A DNA stretch of 5,715 nucleotides, from positions 1 through 5,715 of the forward strand of contig CAAFIS010000254.1 in NCBI GenBank assembly GCA_900763035.1. Direction: 5' to 3'. Origin of the DNA: Clostridia bacterium (lineage in GTDB: Bacteria > Bacillota > Clostridia > Oscillospirales > Acutalibacteraceae). The notes below the pieces were generated by a model. The model was not told where the DNA came from. It ran no database searches and saw only the letters and a program-made list of their open reading frames with translations. Below, in pieces: positions 5,654-5,715 of this stretch. How positions within the stretch are numbered: the first letter of the stretch is position 1; each line of letters opens with the position of its first letter. Made by a program: the position numbers and the translations under genes.

Positions 5654-5715
5654 GGAGAAGTCGCCTAGTCCGGTCGAGGGCGCACGATTGGAAATCGTGT
5701 AACTGTTAAACGCAG
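5654..5715 (+). tRNA. tRNA-Ser: tRNA-Ser (anticodon GGA), 3' part cut off by the window end
   Basis: The acceptor 5' strand is GGAGAAG (5654-5660), typical of tRNA-Ser. The D-arm has GCC pairing with GGC and the GG pair in its loop. The anticodon stem CACGA (5683-5687) pairs with TCGTG (5695-5699) around the loop TTGGAAA, which gives anticodon GGA at 5690-5692 and reads UCC and UCU. The long variable arm expected of a class II tRNA starts with CTG (5703-5705), which pairs with CAG (5713-5715) at the window end. The T-arm, the acceptor 3' strand and any CCA lie beyond the window. The gene has its own promoter and is probably a separate transcript from the thiN operon. Confidence 0.93.

Overview
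The window looks like chromosomal DNA of a high-GC Firmicute, most likely a Clostridia member of the Oscillospiraceae/Ruminococcaceae type. The evidence is the gene order (rsmB end, rlmN, PP2C phosphatase, PASTA kinase, rsgA, thiN), strong AAGGAG-type ribosome binding sites, GC-rich coding with Ile mostly as ATC, and a B. subtilis PrkC-like kinase layout. The taxonomic call is an inference from gene order and style; no marker was compared.

All genes lie on the + strand and are tightly packed. Bases 1-65 hold the last 20 codons of rsmB (16S rRNA m5C methyltransferase). Next come rlmN (91-1167), prpC (1158-1886, GTG start, overlapping rlmN by 10 bases), prkC (1944-4013, after a 57-base gap), rsgA (4010-4906, ATGA overlap with prkC) and thiN (4903-5532, ATGA overlap with rsgA). 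These genes most likely form one operon whose promoter lies upstream of the window. After thiN comes a weak terminator-like hairpin, then a near-consensus sigma-A promoter (TTGACG, 17 bases, TATAAT). It drives a tRNA-Ser(GGA) gene that is cut by the window end in its variable arm.

The operon combines rRNA/tRNA modification (RsmB, RlmN), the Ser/Thr phosphorylation switch that senses the cell wall (PrpC phosphatase and PrkC kinase with three PASTA repeats), a 30S-maturation GTPase (RsgA) and thiamine cofactor synthesis (ThiN). In B. subtilis the RsgA homologue CpgA is a known PrkC/PrpC substrate, so the kinase, phosphatase and a likely target are encoded side by side.

I see no mobile element, CRISPR array, defence system, toxin-antitoxin pair or obviously new system. 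The window is a conserved housekeeping cluster. The points worth a second look are small: the missing rpe between rsgA and thiN, an altered GDxDS motif in ThiN, the C-terminal part of PrkC, a 16-codon ORF in the prpC-prkC gap, a hairpin exactly at the predicted tRNA transcript start, and a roughly four-fold excess of GATC.
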